Source: Polyangium mundeleinium (GTDB lineage: Bacteria > Myxococcota_A > Polyangia > Polyangiales > Polyangiaceae). Taken from it: a DNA stretch of 64,000 nucleotides. Numbering within the stretch: the stretch's first letter is position 1; every line of letters begins with the position of its first letter. The DNA lies in assembly GCF_028369105.1 (NCBI RefSeq), contig NZ_JAQNDO010000001.1:3743501-3807500 (forward strand), in the 5' to 3' direction. Both the position numbers and the translations under genes were made by a program. Positions 40,782 through 50,017 of the stretch are shown here, one piece after another. Under the pieces are notes generated by a model. The model saw nothing but the letters and a program-made list of their open reading frames with translations. It made no database searches and had not been told where the DNA came from.

Positions 40782-42616
40782 CGTTTTCTCCCCCCGAGCA
40801 GGGACGCCATTTCCTGCGCGATGTCCGCCGGGACGTACCCCTGTTCGTCGAGGCCGCGCCGCGCATGATACGCCTTTATCGACCGGGCGAACCCCTCGCG
40901 ATCGATCCCCGCGCCCTTCGCCGCGCCGCCGGGGAGTTTTTCCTCGAAGAACCGCGCGGGGAGCGTGTCCTCCGCCGGCGTCCACCCCTCGCGCTCGTTG
41001 AACAGCCGCCGCACGAGCGTGATCCGCCCGCCCGCGCGCTCGAGCTCCTCCGCCTCGAATGGCAATCCCGTCACGGCCCGCAGCATCTCCGCCGCTTCCC
41101 CGAAAAAATTCTCCATCGCCCGGCGCAAGAACTTGCACAGGATCAGCGCATCCATCACCGCTGCCCGATCCTCCGCTGCCACGGCGTGCGCGGCCGATTC
41201 CTCGCTCGCCTCGAATCGATTCACCTTCCCCGAAAAATCAGCCTCGTACGCCCCGCTCCGGTTGTGGTCCGCGCCGCGTGTCCCCACCGCGAAGCCGAGC
41301 GCCATCGTTTGCAGCGCGCGTGGCTCGTAGCCCGGGATCTCCATCCCTTTTACGTGCGGCGCGAAGGACGGCGCGTCCCCGCCCAACATCTCCGCCGCGC
41401 GCCGGCTCCCCTCCGCGAGCAAATCCCCGAGCGCCGTGCGCCGCCGCGCGATGTCGCCGAGCAGCGCGAGCATCCGTTCGCACGCGCCGAACCGCAGATC
41501 CCGCGCCTCCTCGGCGAGCGGACCCGCCGGGAAGAGACCCCGCTCCGCGCACTCCATGGCGAACGCGATTGTCCCGCCCGAGGAGATCGTATCGATCCCA
41601 AGCTCGTCACACGCTGACGACGCCCGCAGGACCACCTCCGGGTCGCCGATCCCGCAGAGCGGCCCGAGCGCGAACAGGTTCTCGTACTCCATCTTGACGG
41701 GCCGCTGCCCCGGACGAACCTCGTAAAAATGCTCGCAGCCGATCGTGCAATTCTTGCACGAACCCCGGCCCCGCTCGCGCGTCTCGTGCAGCACCTCGCC
41801 CTCGATCCGACGCGCCTCCTCGAACGTGCTCGCCTGGAAATTGCGGGTCGGCAGCGCCGCGAGCCGGTTGAATGTCGAGAGGTTCGCCACGGTCCCGAGC
41901 GAGCGGTATTTTTCCGTCGCGGGCCCGAGCGAGCGGCGCGCGAGGTCCTTCGCGATGCGCAACGTTGCCTCCGCGTCCGCGAGCGGCACGGCCCGGCTGC
42001 CGCGCACGCCGATCGCCTTCACGCGTTTCGCGCCGAGCACCGCCCCGAGCCCGCCGCGCCCCGCGTGACGCCCCTCGTTCGCGATGCCCGCGTATCGCAC
42101 GAGCCGCTCGCCCGCGACCCCGATGACCGCGAATCGATGCTCGGGATACTCCTTCCCGAGGCGCTCACTCGCCTCTGAAATTTGAAAATCACGCCCCCAT
42201 AGATCCGGGCAAGGCACGACCTCCGCGCCTTCCTCGTCGATGAGCACGATCGACGGCTCCGCGGCCTCCCCGACGATCACGATCGCATCGACCCCCGCGC
42301 GTTTGCCCGCGATGGCGAACGACGACGACGAGAGCCCGTCCGAGATGCGCCCCGTGAGCGGCGATTTCGCCACGAATGCGAGCTTCGCCGAGGTCGTGAG
42401 CGGCGTGCCCACGAGCGGACCGAACGCGAGCACGAGCGCGGCCTCGGGGCCAAGCGGATCGAAGCGCGGCTTCGTCTCGCGCGTGAGGAGCAGCGCGCCG
42501 AGCCCGACCCCGCCGACGACGGCGCGCCGCGTCGCCTCGTCGAGCGGCACGTGTTCTGCGGTCCGGCGGCCGAGGTCGACGCGCAGATATCGCTCGAAGA
42601 AACCGCCGCGCCCCAT
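40778..42616 (-). CDS. Aldehyde ferredoxin oxidoreductase (W/Mo-pterin)
   Basis: The 612-aa protein belongs to the AOR family, which oxidises aldehydes to acids with a tungstopterin cofactor and a 4Fe-4S cluster. GRISDGLSSSSFAIAGKRAG and NEGRHAGRGGLGAVLGAKRV are cofactor-binding signatures. The cluster ligands appear as SCKNCTIGC (Cys287, Cys290, Cys294), with a fourth Cys near ALILCKF. Length matches the family. It follows the MoaD-like gene by 9 bases and overlaps the GH13 gene by 4, so the three form an operon. The AOR is usual in anaerobes, so it is notable in a probably aerobic organism. Confidence 0.93.
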   Translation of the reverse strand: MGRGGFFERYLRVDLGRRTAEHVPLDEATRRAVVGGVGLGALLLTRETKPRFDPLGPEAALVLAFGPLVGTPLTTSAKLAFVAKSPLTGRISDGLSSSSFAIAGKRAGVDAIVIVGEAAEPSIVLIDEEGAEVVPCPDLWGRDFQISEASERLGKEYPEHRFAVIGVAGERLVRYAGIANEGRHAGRGGLGAVLGAKRVKAIGVRGSRAVPLADAEATLRIAKDLARRSLGPATEKYRSLGTVANLSTFNRLAALPTRNFQASTFEEARRIEGEVLHETRERGRGSCKNCTIGCEHFYEVRPGQRPVKMEYENLFALGPLCGIGDPEVVLRASSACDELGIDTISSGGTIAFAMECAERGLFPAGPLAEEARDLRFGACERMLALLGDIARRRTALGDLLAEGSRRAAEMLGGDAPSFAPHVKGMEIPGYEPRALQTMALGFAVGTRGADHNRSGAYEADFSGKVNRFEASEESAAHAVAAEDRAAVMDALILCKFLRRAMENFFGEAAEMLRAVTGLPFEAEELERAGGRITLVRRLFNEREGWTPAEDTLPARFFEEKLPGGAAKGAGIDREGFARSIKAYHARRGLDEQGYVPADIAQEMASLLGGRKR

Positions 42617-42625
42617 GCACGGTTT

Positions 42626-42886
42626 CTAACCGCCTGCGTCCGCGGACACCAGCACCACGACGTCCCCTTCGCCGAGCGCCATCTCCGGATCGGCCGTGAT
42701 CTGCGCCCCATTGAGAGCCACGAGCCAGCCCGGCGCGAGGCGTCCGCCCGCGACGATGAGGGGCTCGAGCGCTGGGCACGCGACGCCCAGGGCGGCGAGC
42801 GCTTCGCCGAGCGAGCACGCGGCGACCTCGATCGCCGCGCGTCCAGCGCGCAGACGAGCCACGCCGTAAAGCTCGATGGTCACCAC
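42626..42886 (-). CDS. MoaD/ThiS-like sulfur carrier
   Basis: The 86-aa protein has the beta-grasp pattern of MoaD (VTIELYGVARLRAG and LVALNGAQITADPEMALGEG) and ends SADAGG. The C-terminal Gly-Gly is the reactive end that is thiocarboxylated and donates sulfur to molybdopterin. It starts at GTG 42886 and sits directly upstream of the AOR gene, so it may be a dedicated carrier for the W-pterin of that enzyme, as seen near other AOR genes. Confidence 0.85.
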   Translation of the reverse strand: MVTIELYGVARLRAGRAAIEVAACSLGEALAALGVACPALEPLIVAGGRLAPGWLVALNGAQITADPEMALGEGDVVVLVSADAGG

Positions 42887-43126
42887 GCGGCAAACCTACC
42901 AGCACACTGCACGCGCGCCCCTCGAATCCCACGAGGTTTTTCCTCGCCTAGACCTTTGACGCATCCCGTCACGAACATCCTTTGAAATTCGTCGCTTGAC
43001 GGTGCGTGGCTTCTCATGGTTTCACGTCAAACGAAGGCCGTGGGTCATTCCGGCAGCCCGCGCACGCGTTTTCGCGGGCCGGGGCGGTCATGAAAGCCAC
43101 CACCCCCATCGGCGGAGGTCAGCGCG

Positions 43127-43663
43127 ATGCAACTTCGTAGGCGACAGCTTCCCCTCTTCCTCTCGATCCTCGCGGCTCTCTTCCTGTTCGGCGGGAGCGC
43201 CTTCGCCGAGGACTGGAAACTCACGGGCAGCGGGATCCGGGTCAAGACCGTGGTCCTCGTCGACGTGAACGTCTACCAGATCTCGCACTTCATCAAGGGC
43301 GCGGTCGAGAAGTCGAAGAAGGCCGTGATCGACGCGGACATCGACAAGAAGTTCGAGTGGTCGATGAAGCGCGACGTGGATCACGAGAAGGTCGTGCAGA
43401 CGCTGCGCGACGCGTTCGCGATGAACGGCTACGCGGACAAGGGCAAGATCGACAAGTTCCTCGCCGCCTTCTCCCGCGAGCTCAAGGAGAACTCCAAGAT
43501 CTCGATCGTCTACGACGCCGCGAAGAAGACCACGACGGTCAGCGTGGGCGGCGGCGGCAGCGCGTCGGTCGAGGGCGTCGACTTCATGAAGGGCGTCTGG
43601 AGCATCTGGTTCGGCAAGATCGACCAGCCGAAGCTCGGCGACGCGCTCATCAGCAAGCTGTGA
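43127..43663 (+). CDS. Exported chalcone-isomerase-like protein
   Basis: The 178-aa protein has a signal peptide (LPLFLSILAALFLFGGSAFA). The mature domain reads LTGSGIRVKTVVLVDVNVYQ, FEWSMKRDVDHEKVVQTLRD and GVDFMKGVWSIWFGKIDQ, the pattern of bacterial chalcone-isomerase-fold proteins (PF16036-like). These lack flavonoid chemistry and are thought to bind a small ligand or fatty acid. It ends at a strong terminator. Confidence 0.83.
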   Translation: MQLRRRQLPLFLSILAALFLFGGSAFAEDWKLTGSGIRVKTVVLVDVNVYQISHFIKGAVEKSKKAVIDADIDKKFEWSMKRDVDHEKVVQTLRDAFAMNGYADKGKIDKFLAAFSRELKENSKISIVYDAAKKTTTVSVGGGGSASVEGVDFMKGVWSIWFGKIDQPKLGDALISKL

Positions 43664-43696
43664 ACGAAGACGCGGCGCCCTCGGCTCCGCACGCAT

Positions 43697-43743
43697 AGGC
43701 CGGCTGCTCGTCACGACAAGGACGACGCCGGCCTTCGTTTTTC
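43697..43743 (+). terminator. Rho-independent terminator
   Basis: AGGCCGGC (43697-43704) pairs with GCCGGCCT (43727-43734), and TCGTC/GACGA extends the stem inside. The T-rich tail TCGTTTTTCC follows at once. It lies 33 bases after the stop of the chalcone-isomerase-like gene. It is the only hairpin I found in the window followed by a clear T run. Confidence 0.85.
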
Positions 43744-43792
43744 CTGGCGTCCTTGCCCGCCACGGCCCCCGGCGACAAGCTCCGCGCCTCGC

Positions 43793-44995
43793 ATGGCCCC
43801 CGCCCCCTTCACCCGACGAACCGACTGGGATCGCACCGAAAATCCGCTGACCACCCTGCTCGCCGCCGCCGCGCGCTCGGGCCGCGAGCTCATCGACCTC
43901 ACGGAGTCAAACCCCACGCGCGCCGGGATCGTCGACACCACGCCGCTCGTCGCCCTGCTCGGCCATCCCCGCGGCGCGACGTACGCGCCGCTTCCGCTCG
44001 GCCACCCGAAGGCCCGCGCGGCCGTCGCCGCCTCCTTCCACGAGCGCGGCCTGCCTGCCCGCGAGGACCGCGTCGTCCTCAGCGCGAGCACCAGCGAGGC
44101 GTACACGTGGCTCTTCAAGCTGCTCTGCGAGCGCGGCGATCGGGTGCTCGTCCCGGCGCCCTCGTACCCGCTCTTCGAGTTCCTCGCCCGGCTCGAAGAC
44201 GTCGAGCTCGCCACGTACCCGCTCCTCCGCGAGGAAGGTTTTCGTATCGATCTCGGCGCGCTCGATCGTGCTGCCGAAGTGGCGCAGGGCCACGCGCGCG
44301 CGATCGTCCTCGTGCACCCGAACAACCCCACCGGCACGTTCGTGCGTCGCGACGAGGCGATCGAGGTCGGAAGGATCGCCGCGCGTCACGGCATGGCCCT
44401 CATCGTGGACGAGGTCTTCGCCGAGTATCCGCACGGCGCCTTGCCCGCGGATCGGCTCCCGAGCTTCGCGGGCGAGCGCGAGGCGCTCACGTTCGTGCTC
44501 GGTGGCCTCTCGAAGAGCCTGCTTTTGCCGCAATGCAAGCTCGGCTGGACGCTCGTCTACGGCCCCGACGCGCTTTGTGACGAGGCGATCGCGCGGCTCG
44601 AGCTCGTCGCGGACACCTACCTCTCGGCGTCGACGCCGGTGCAGCTCGCGCTGCCGGAGCTGCTCGCCGCGCGCGCCTCGGTGCAAGGGCCCGTCCGCGC
44701 GCGAACCGCGGAAAACCTCGCGGCGCTCGATCGCGCGCTCGTGGCCGCGGGCGAGGACGCTGCGGTCCGGCGCCTGCCCACGGACGGCGGCTGGTACGCG
44801 ATCCTCGAAGTGCCGCGGACGCGCGACGAGGACGCTTGGGTCGAAACGCTCGTGCGTGAGCACGGCATCGTCGTGCATCCGGGGTATTTCTTCGACATGG
44901 AGCGCGAGGGGTTTCTCGTGGTCAGCTTGCTGCCTCGCCCCGAGATCTTCGCGCGGGCGATCGAGATCGTCGTCACGTCCGTCGCGAAAGGTTGA
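43793..44995 (+). CDS. PLP-dependent aminotransferase, class I/II
   Basis: The 400-aa enzyme is a fold-type I aminotransferase. VHPNNPTGTFV and IVDEVFAEYP carry the conserved Asn and Asp that hold PLP, and GGLSKSLLLPQCKLGW contains the Schiff-base Lys. The substrate is not evident. It is followed 31 bases later by a flavin monooxygenase and a Rieske oxygenase gene, so the three may form one oxidative pathway, possibly acting on an amino acid or its keto acid. Confidence 0.88.
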   Translation: MAPAPFTRRTDWDRTENPLTTLLAAAARSGRELIDLTESNPTRAGIVDTTPLVALLGHPRGATYAPLPLGHPKARAAVAASFHERGLPAREDRVVLSASTSEAYTWLFKLLCERGDRVLVPAPSYPLFEFLARLEDVELATYPLLREEGFRIDLGALDRAAEVAQGHARAIVLVHPNNPTGTFVRRDEAIEVGRIAARHGMALIVDEVFAEYPHGALPADRLPSFAGEREALTFVLGGLSKSLLLPQCKLGWTLVYGPDALCDEAIARLELVADTYLSASTPVQLALPELLAARASVQGPVRARTAENLAALDRALVAAGEDAAVRRLPTDGGWYAILEVPRTRDEDAWVETLVREHGIVVHPGYFFDMEREGFLVVSLLPRPEIFARAIEIVVTSVAKG

Positions 44996-45026
44996 GCGCC
45001 GCGACGGATCGCCTAGAGTGCGCCGC

Positions 45027-46160
45027 ATGCGCGAAGAGACCGAAGTCATCGTCGTCGGCGCCGGTCCGTCGGGGCTCTCCGTCGGGGCGTGCTTGCGGTC
45101 CCGCGGCATCTCGTTCGAGATCCTCGAGCGATCGGCCGAGGTCGGATCGTCCTGGCGGAACCATTACGAGCGGCTGCACCTGCACACCGTGCAGCGCTTT
45201 TCATCATTGCCGGGCATGCCATGGCCTGCCGGCACGCCGACCTACCCGTCGCGGGCGCAGATGGTCGCGTACCTCGACGCGTACGCCCACGACTTCGAAT
45301 TGACGCCGCTCTTCGGCGAGGACGTCCGCTCGGCGCGGCGCGTGGACGGGGGGTTCGTCCTCCGCACCGAGGCGAACGAGTACCAGTCGCGCGCGCTCGT
45401 GGTGGCCACGGGGTACAACCGCGTCCCCAACGTCCCGACGTGGCCGGGCGACGCCTCGTTCGGCGGACCGATCCTGCACAGCTCCCGCTACAAGAACGGC
45501 GATCCTTGGCGCGGAAAGCGGGTCCTCGTCGTGGGCGCGGGCAACTCCGGCGCGGAGATCGCGCTCGACCTCTGGGAGCACGGCGCCAAGCCTTCCCTTT
45601 CGGTCCGCGGCCCCGTGCACGTCGTGCCGCGGGATCTGACGGGCGTCCCCTCGCAGATCAGCTCGCTCTTCCTGTTTTCGCGCCTGCCGCCCAAGATCGC
45701 CGACGCGATCTCGCTTTTCGCCCTCGATCGGATGCTCGGGGACCTCACGCCGTACGGCTTCACGCGCCCCAAGCTCGGCCCGATCTCGCAGGTCGTCCTC
45801 AAAAAGCGCATCCCGCTCATCGACGTGGGCACGCTGGAGCTCGTCAAGCAAGGGCAGATCGACGTGGTGAAGGACGTGCGCTCCTTCAGCCCTGGCGAGG
45901 TGCACTTCGTCGACGAGACCACGCGCCCTTTCGACGCGGTCGTCCTCGCGACGGGGTATCGGACCGGGATCTCCGAGTATTTCGAGGACGCGGAGGGGTG
46001 GCTCGACGAACGGGGGTATCCTCGTTATTTCGGTGAGCCGGTGCCGGGGGCGCCGGGGCTCTTTTTCATCGGCTTCCGGAACCCGCTCACCGGCGCGCTG
46101 CACGACATCGCGATCGAGGCCGAGCGCGTCGCGGAGCACCTCGCGGGGGAGAAACGTTGA
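45027..46160 (+). CDS. Flavin-containing monooxygenase (YUCCA/FMO-like)
   Basis: The 377-aa enzyme has two Rossmann motifs, VIVVGAGPSGLSVGA for FAD and VLVVGAGNSGAEIALDL for NADPH, plus the ALVVATGYNRVPNVP and VVLATGYRTGISEY blocks of group B monooxygenases. GSSWRNHYERLHLHT is typical of the FMO/YUCCA subfamily, which oxygenates keto acids or amines. The ATG is 31 bases after the aminotransferase stop, and the Rieske gene begins 1 base after this stop, so cotranscription is near certain. Confidence 0.9.
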   Translation: MREETEVIVVGAGPSGLSVGACLRSRGISFEILERSAEVGSSWRNHYERLHLHTVQRFSSLPGMPWPAGTPTYPSRAQMVAYLDAYAHDFELTPLFGEDVRSARRVDGGFVLRTEANEYQSRALVVATGYNRVPNVPTWPGDASFGGPILHSSRYKNGDPWRGKRVLVVGAGNSGAEIALDLWEHGAKPSLSVRGPVHVVPRDLTGVPSQISSLFLFSRLPPKIADAISLFALDRMLGDLTPYGFTRPKLGPISQVVLKKRIPLIDVGTLELVKQGQIDVVKDVRSFSPGEVHFVDETTRPFDAVVLATGYRTGISEYFEDAEGWLDERGYPRYFGEPVPGAPGLFFIGFRNPLTGALHDIAIEAERVAEHLAGEKR

Positions 46161-46161
46161 A

Positions 46162-47154
46162 ATGGCCGGGCTCGATCACTGGCATCCGGTGCTCTTCGCC
46201 GACGCGCTTGGGTCGAAGCCCGCGCCCGTCCGCGTCTGTGATCACGAGCTCGTCCTGTTTCGCGCCTCGAATGGGAAAGCGACCCTCGGCGCGCTCGCCG
46301 ACGTGTGCCCGCACCGCGGCATGCGCCTCAGCGAGGGGCGCGTGGAGGGCGGGCGGCTGGTTTGTCCCTATCATGGCTGGTCCTTCGCGCCGGACGGCGA
46401 GGGAAGGTGCCCGGCCACGCCCGCGGCGCGTCCCTGCGCCGACGCCTTCGACGTGATCGAGCGATTCGGCCTGATCTGGATCAAGCGCCGCGAATCTCCG
46501 GTCGTGTTCCCCACGATCGACGTGAGCGGCTATCACCTCATCGGCAAAACGCGGCACCGGGCGGAGGCGCCGCTCGAGGTCACGCTCGACAATTTCATCG
46601 AGGTCGAGCACACGCCCGAGGTCCACGCGCTGCTTGGGTATCCACGCGAGCGCATGCCGGAGATCACGTGCGAGGTGACGAGCACGGACACGAGCGTTCG
46701 CGTCGTCAACGAGGGCCCGCAAAAGGCGCTCCCGCGGCCGTTGTATTCGCTGCTCCAGATCGAGCCCGGGGATACCTTCGTGGACGACTGGACCACGTGG
46801 TTCTCGCCGGTCTACACGGTCTACGACCAATACTGGTTCGACCCAGCGACGCGGCAGCGGCGGCCGAATGCCCTGCGGATCGTGGTCTTTTTCGTGCCCG
46901 TCACGGCCGAACGGACGGACATCTTCGCGCTCTCGTACGCGCTCGCGGCGCCGTGGGAGCGGTACGGGCTCAATGCCTTCACGTATCTCCTGACGCGTGC
47001 GTTCGTGGTGATGGAGCTGCGGCGCGACGTCACGCTTCTCGGCAAACTCGCGGACAAACGGCCCGAGCTCCGCGGCCGGACCTTGAGCCGCTTCGACAAA
47101 CCGCTCGGGCTCGCGCGAAAGCGCATCGAGACGATCTACCGCGGCCGTAGCTAG
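46162..47154 (+). CDS. Rieske non-heme iron oxygenase
   Basis: The 330-aa protein has a Rieske 2Fe-2S centre (CPHRGMRLSEG and CPYHGWSF) and a mononuclear iron site (EVEHTPEVHALLG, with the HxxxxH pair). It hydroxylates or demethylates an organic substrate with electrons from a separate reductase that is not encoded nearby. The stop TAG overlaps the opposite gene's stop through one CTAG (47151-47154). Confidence 0.9.
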   Translation: MAGLDHWHPVLFADALGSKPAPVRVCDHELVLFRASNGKATLGALADVCPHRGMRLSEGRVEGGRLVCPYHGWSFAPDGEGRCPATPAARPCADAFDVIERFGLIWIKRRESPVVFPTIDVSGYHLIGKTRHRAEAPLEVTLDNFIEVEHTPEVHALLGYPRERMPEITCEVTSTDTSVRVVNEGPQKALPRPLYSLLQIEPGDTFVDDWTTWFSPVYTVYDQYWFDPATRQRRPNALRIVVFFVPVTAERTDIFALSYALAAPWERYGLNAFTYLLTRAFVVMELRRDVTLLGKLADKRPELRGRTLSRFDKPLGLARKRIETIYRGRS

Positions 47155-47999
47155 ACTGCGCGGTGCGCGCGCTTCACCTCGTCGGCGGCTTCGAGCGCTG
47201 CTTCCATTTCCTGCACGAGCTCGTCGGCGGCCGCCTGCTCCTTCGCCGCCTGCTCCTCCCGCATCGAGGCATCGAGCCGCGCCGACGTTTTCCGTAGCGC
47301 CTCGGCGACCCGCTTTCCTTCCGCAGACGCCGGATCCACGCGCCGCTCGCGTAACGACCGGATCGCCGCATCCACCGCCGGCGCGAGCGGCGCCGCCAGC
47401 ACCGGATCGGCGCGCCGGAGCTGATCCTTCACCCCACGCGCGAGCGAAAGCATCTGCCCCGCGGGCGAGGCGTCCCGCTTCTTTTTCCACGTCCACGCGG
47501 CGAATCCGACCGCCGCCGCGATCACCACGCCCGCGCCCGCCTGCACATACGGCATCACGCCGGGCGCGACCTCCACCATGGGCGGCGGCGGCAGGGTCGC
47601 CGTGATCCCCTCGCCGACGAGCGAGCCTTTGAACTCTTCCCAGCCCATGAGCCGCTTTTGCAGCGCGATTCGCTTGTTCACCACGAGGCACGGCGCCTCG
47701 ACGCCCGCTGCCGCGCACGCCTCCGCGCCCGAGCCCGTCGCGAGGAGCTCCGCCTCGTGCGCATCCACGTTTCGTTTCGTCAGGTGAAACCCGCCCGCCT
47801 CCACCTCCACGAGCCCCACCGGATCGACCGACGCGCCTCCGGGCGCCTCCTTCGGCCAGGTCGTCGTGGCCGCGTCGAGGATCGAGCCGTCGTGCTTTGA
47901 CGTGTAGAACCCGCGCAGGGTGATGGTTTGTCCCGCCGCCACGTCCACGTGCACGGCGGGTTGGTCGAGCGGGATCTTGAGGACGATCGGATCGGACAT
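47151..47999 (-). CDS. Membrane-anchored protein, unknown
   Basis: The 282-aa protein has about 150 N-terminal residues of beta-rich sequence (VLKIPLDQPAVHVDVAAGQT), one transmembrane helix (YVQAGAGVVIAAAVGFAAWTW), and an Ala/Glu/Arg-rich helical tail. The first part carries two Cys that could form a disulfide. There is no signal peptide. It is downstream of the VWA lipoprotein gene by 12 bases, so the two are probably cotranscribed. Confidence 0.65.
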   Translation of the reverse strand: MSDPIVLKIPLDQPAVHVDVAAGQTITLRGFYTSKHDGSILDAATTTWPKEAPGGASVDPVGLVEVEAGGFHLTKRNVDAHEAELLATGSGAEACAAAGVEAPCLVVNKRIALQKRLMGWEEFKGSLVGEGITATLPPPPMVEVAPGVMPYVQAGAGVVIAAAVGFAAWTWKKKRDASPAGQMLSLARGVKDQLRRADPVLAAPLAPAVDAAIRSLRERRVDPASAEGKRVAEALRKTSARLDASMREEQAAKEQAAADELVQEMEAALEAADEVKRAHRAV

Positions 48000-48011
48000 G
48001 TCCGTTTCAGC

Positions 48012-49865
48012 CTAACGCAGGTGCGAGCGGCTCGCGGTCTCGAGCAGCATGGCGAAGAGGAGCGGATCCCCCATGCCCGTGCTTTGCGCCGCGTGCTCGC
48101 GCATGCGGGCGAGGCGATCGGCGTCTTTCAGGAAGAGCGGCTCTTCGAGGGTCTTCGCCGCCTCGCGCAGGATCGTCTCGCGCTCGGTGAGCAGGCTGAT
48201 CGCGGACTGCTTGTCGCCCCCCGCGACGTTCTGCGCCGCGCGCGCCAGCGTCTCGCCCGCGGCGAAACCCTGGATCGTGCGGGCCACGGAGCCGTCGATC
48301 GTCGCCCCGCTCGCCGCGTCGGAGTCAGCCCACTCGATGTCGACCGGGAACTCTTCGGTCACGTTTTTCTTGGAAATGCGGTCCTTGTACTTGAGCTCGA
48401 CCAGCGCGAGCTGCCCCTTGCCCACGCCGGCGCCCGCACGGAGCTGGAAGAGCAACGCGTGGCTATCGCCCGCGGCGAAGGCCGGGATGAAGAACCGCAT
48501 GCCGCCCTCGTTGTCCTCTTTGCGGTCCTGCTTGATGTTGTCGCGCTTCGCCGCTTGCTCGTCCGCCGCGACTTCCTGCGCCCGCACGCGTTGCGCCTCG
48601 GCCTCCGAGAGGCGGCGCGAGCCGTAGACCTTGAGCAGATCAAAGCCCTTCTTCAGGCGCACGCGGACCTCGACGGCCGTCGCCGCCGGGTCGAGGCGCT
48701 TGTCGAGCTCGGTGCCGAGCGCCGGGGCGATCTGCGCCGCGTCGCGCAGGTAATAGTAGCCGCCCGCGCCATCCTCGGCGATCGCGCTCATGAGCGCGCC
48801 GTCGTAATCCGTGCCGAGGCCAAACGTGCTCGTTTGAATGCCCTTCTGAAAGGCGTCGAGCGCGAGCTTCGAGATGCCGCTCGCCGACTTGATCCCGCTG
48901 TTCGCGCGGCCGTCGGAGAGCAAAAGCACGACCTTCACCGCGTCCTGCGGGATGGTCTTCGTCTCGGCCTGCGCATACCCGAGCTCGAGGCCGCTCGAAA
49001 TGTTGGTGCCTCCGCCTTCCTTGATCTCGGCGATGACCTTCTTGATGGCCTCGCGGCGCGCGCCGACGGGGCCGTCGGGGATCTTCACCTCGGCGTCGGT
49101 CGAGAACGTCACGAGGGAAAAATCATCGCTCGGGGCGAGCTTGTCGACGAGCGCGCTCGCGGCCTCGCGGGCCTGCTTGATCGACTCGCCTTGCATCGAG
49201 CCGCTCACGTCGAGGACGAGGTGCACGGAGAGGTGCGGGCGCTCAGCAGGTTTGTCGGGGCTCGATTTCAGCGTGAGGCGGAGGTGGAACGGGCTGCCCG
49301 AGGGCGGGAGTTTTCCGCGCTCCAGGCCGGCCTGGATGCCGAGCGCCTTGCCCTTCGGGACTTCGAAGCCCGTGACGTAGCGGGCGCCGATGTCCGAGAC
49401 GAGCTCGCGCTCGCCCGCGGGGATGATGCCGCGCGCAACGGCGGACTCGAACGCGGCGAGGTGGCCGCCGCCGGGACGGTATGTCGTGGCAAACCGGCCG
49501 TTCGGATCGATCGTGGGCGCGTCATTCGCGGCGGGCGGGATCAACGCCTGGGTCGGGGCGGGCGGCGGGGCGGCGGCGCCGCCGGCTTTGGCTTTCTCCG
49601 CGGCGGCCGGGGCGTCGCCCGGCGCGCGGCTCATGTCGCCGCCGCGGACGCCGTACTTGCCCGCCTGTGCTTCCTGCTTGGCGTCGTCGGCCAAGAAGCC
49701 CTGCTCACCTTTGGCCCGGGTGTTCGGCTCGTCGGGCGACAGCGCGGGTGCTTCCTCGTTGCTCGGGGCTGCCTTCGTGCACCCGCCGCCGCCGACGACG
49801 CTCGCCAGGCAGAGGCTTCCGAGGATCATCGAGGTACCGCTCTTCGACATGCGCGACATGGTCAT
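48012..49865 (-). CDS. VWA-domain lipoprotein (YfbK-like)
   Basis: The 617-aa protein is a lipoprotein (lipobox ending GGGGC, Cys29) with a Pro/Ala-rich spacer and a YfbK-like N-region. The VWA domain starts near residue 213 (HLSVHLVLDVSGSMQGE): DVSGS (219-223) is the MIDAS metal site, and GGGTNISSG and LLLSDGRANSG complete it. It is probably exposed at the envelope and binds a protein partner through the metal. GAGGGG lies just before ATG 49865. It is transcribed with the next membrane protein. Confidence 0.9.
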   Translation of the reverse strand: MTMSRMSKSGTSMILGSLCLASVVGGGGCTKAAPSNEEAPALSPDEPNTRAKGEQGFLADDAKQEAQAGKYGVRGGDMSRAPGDAPAAAEKAKAGGAAAPPPAPTQALIPPAANDAPTIDPNGRFATTYRPGGGHLAAFESAVARGIIPAGERELVSDIGARYVTGFEVPKGKALGIQAGLERGKLPPSGSPFHLRLTLKSSPDKPAERPHLSVHLVLDVSGSMQGESIKQAREAASALVDKLAPSDDFSLVTFSTDAEVKIPDGPVGARREAIKKVIAEIKEGGGTNISSGLELGYAQAETKTIPQDAVKVVLLLSDGRANSGIKSASGISKLALDAFQKGIQTSTFGLGTDYDGALMSAIAEDGAGGYYYLRDAAQIAPALGTELDKRLDPAATAVEVRVRLKKGFDLLKVYGSRRLSEAEAQRVRAQEVAADEQAAKRDNIKQDRKEDNEGGMRFFIPAFAAGDSHALLFQLRAGAGVGKGQLALVELKYKDRISKKNVTEEFPVDIEWADSDAASGATIDGSVARTIQGFAAGETLARAAQNVAGGDKQSAISLLTERETILREAAKTLEEPLFLKDADRLARMREHAAQSTGMGDPLLFAMLLETASRSHLR

Positions 49866-50017
49866 ATCCCTCAGGCTCGAGACGACGTGTTCGGTGCGGT
49901 TCGACGAAGCAGGGCCGCGGACGATCTACGGCGACCCCGCCGATCTTCGCCGATTTTCGAACCCAAGGGGAGCGGGAACTCGCAGCGTCGGCCGTTGTCG
50001 GAGCGTCGCCAGGGGGG

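Noticed and set aside
43793..46160. Auxin (indole-3-acetic acid) pathway
   Set aside because: Aminotransferase plus YUCCA-like FMO is suggestive, but substrate specificity cannot be read from sequence and a Rieske oxygenase follows. It is kept only as a weak analogy.
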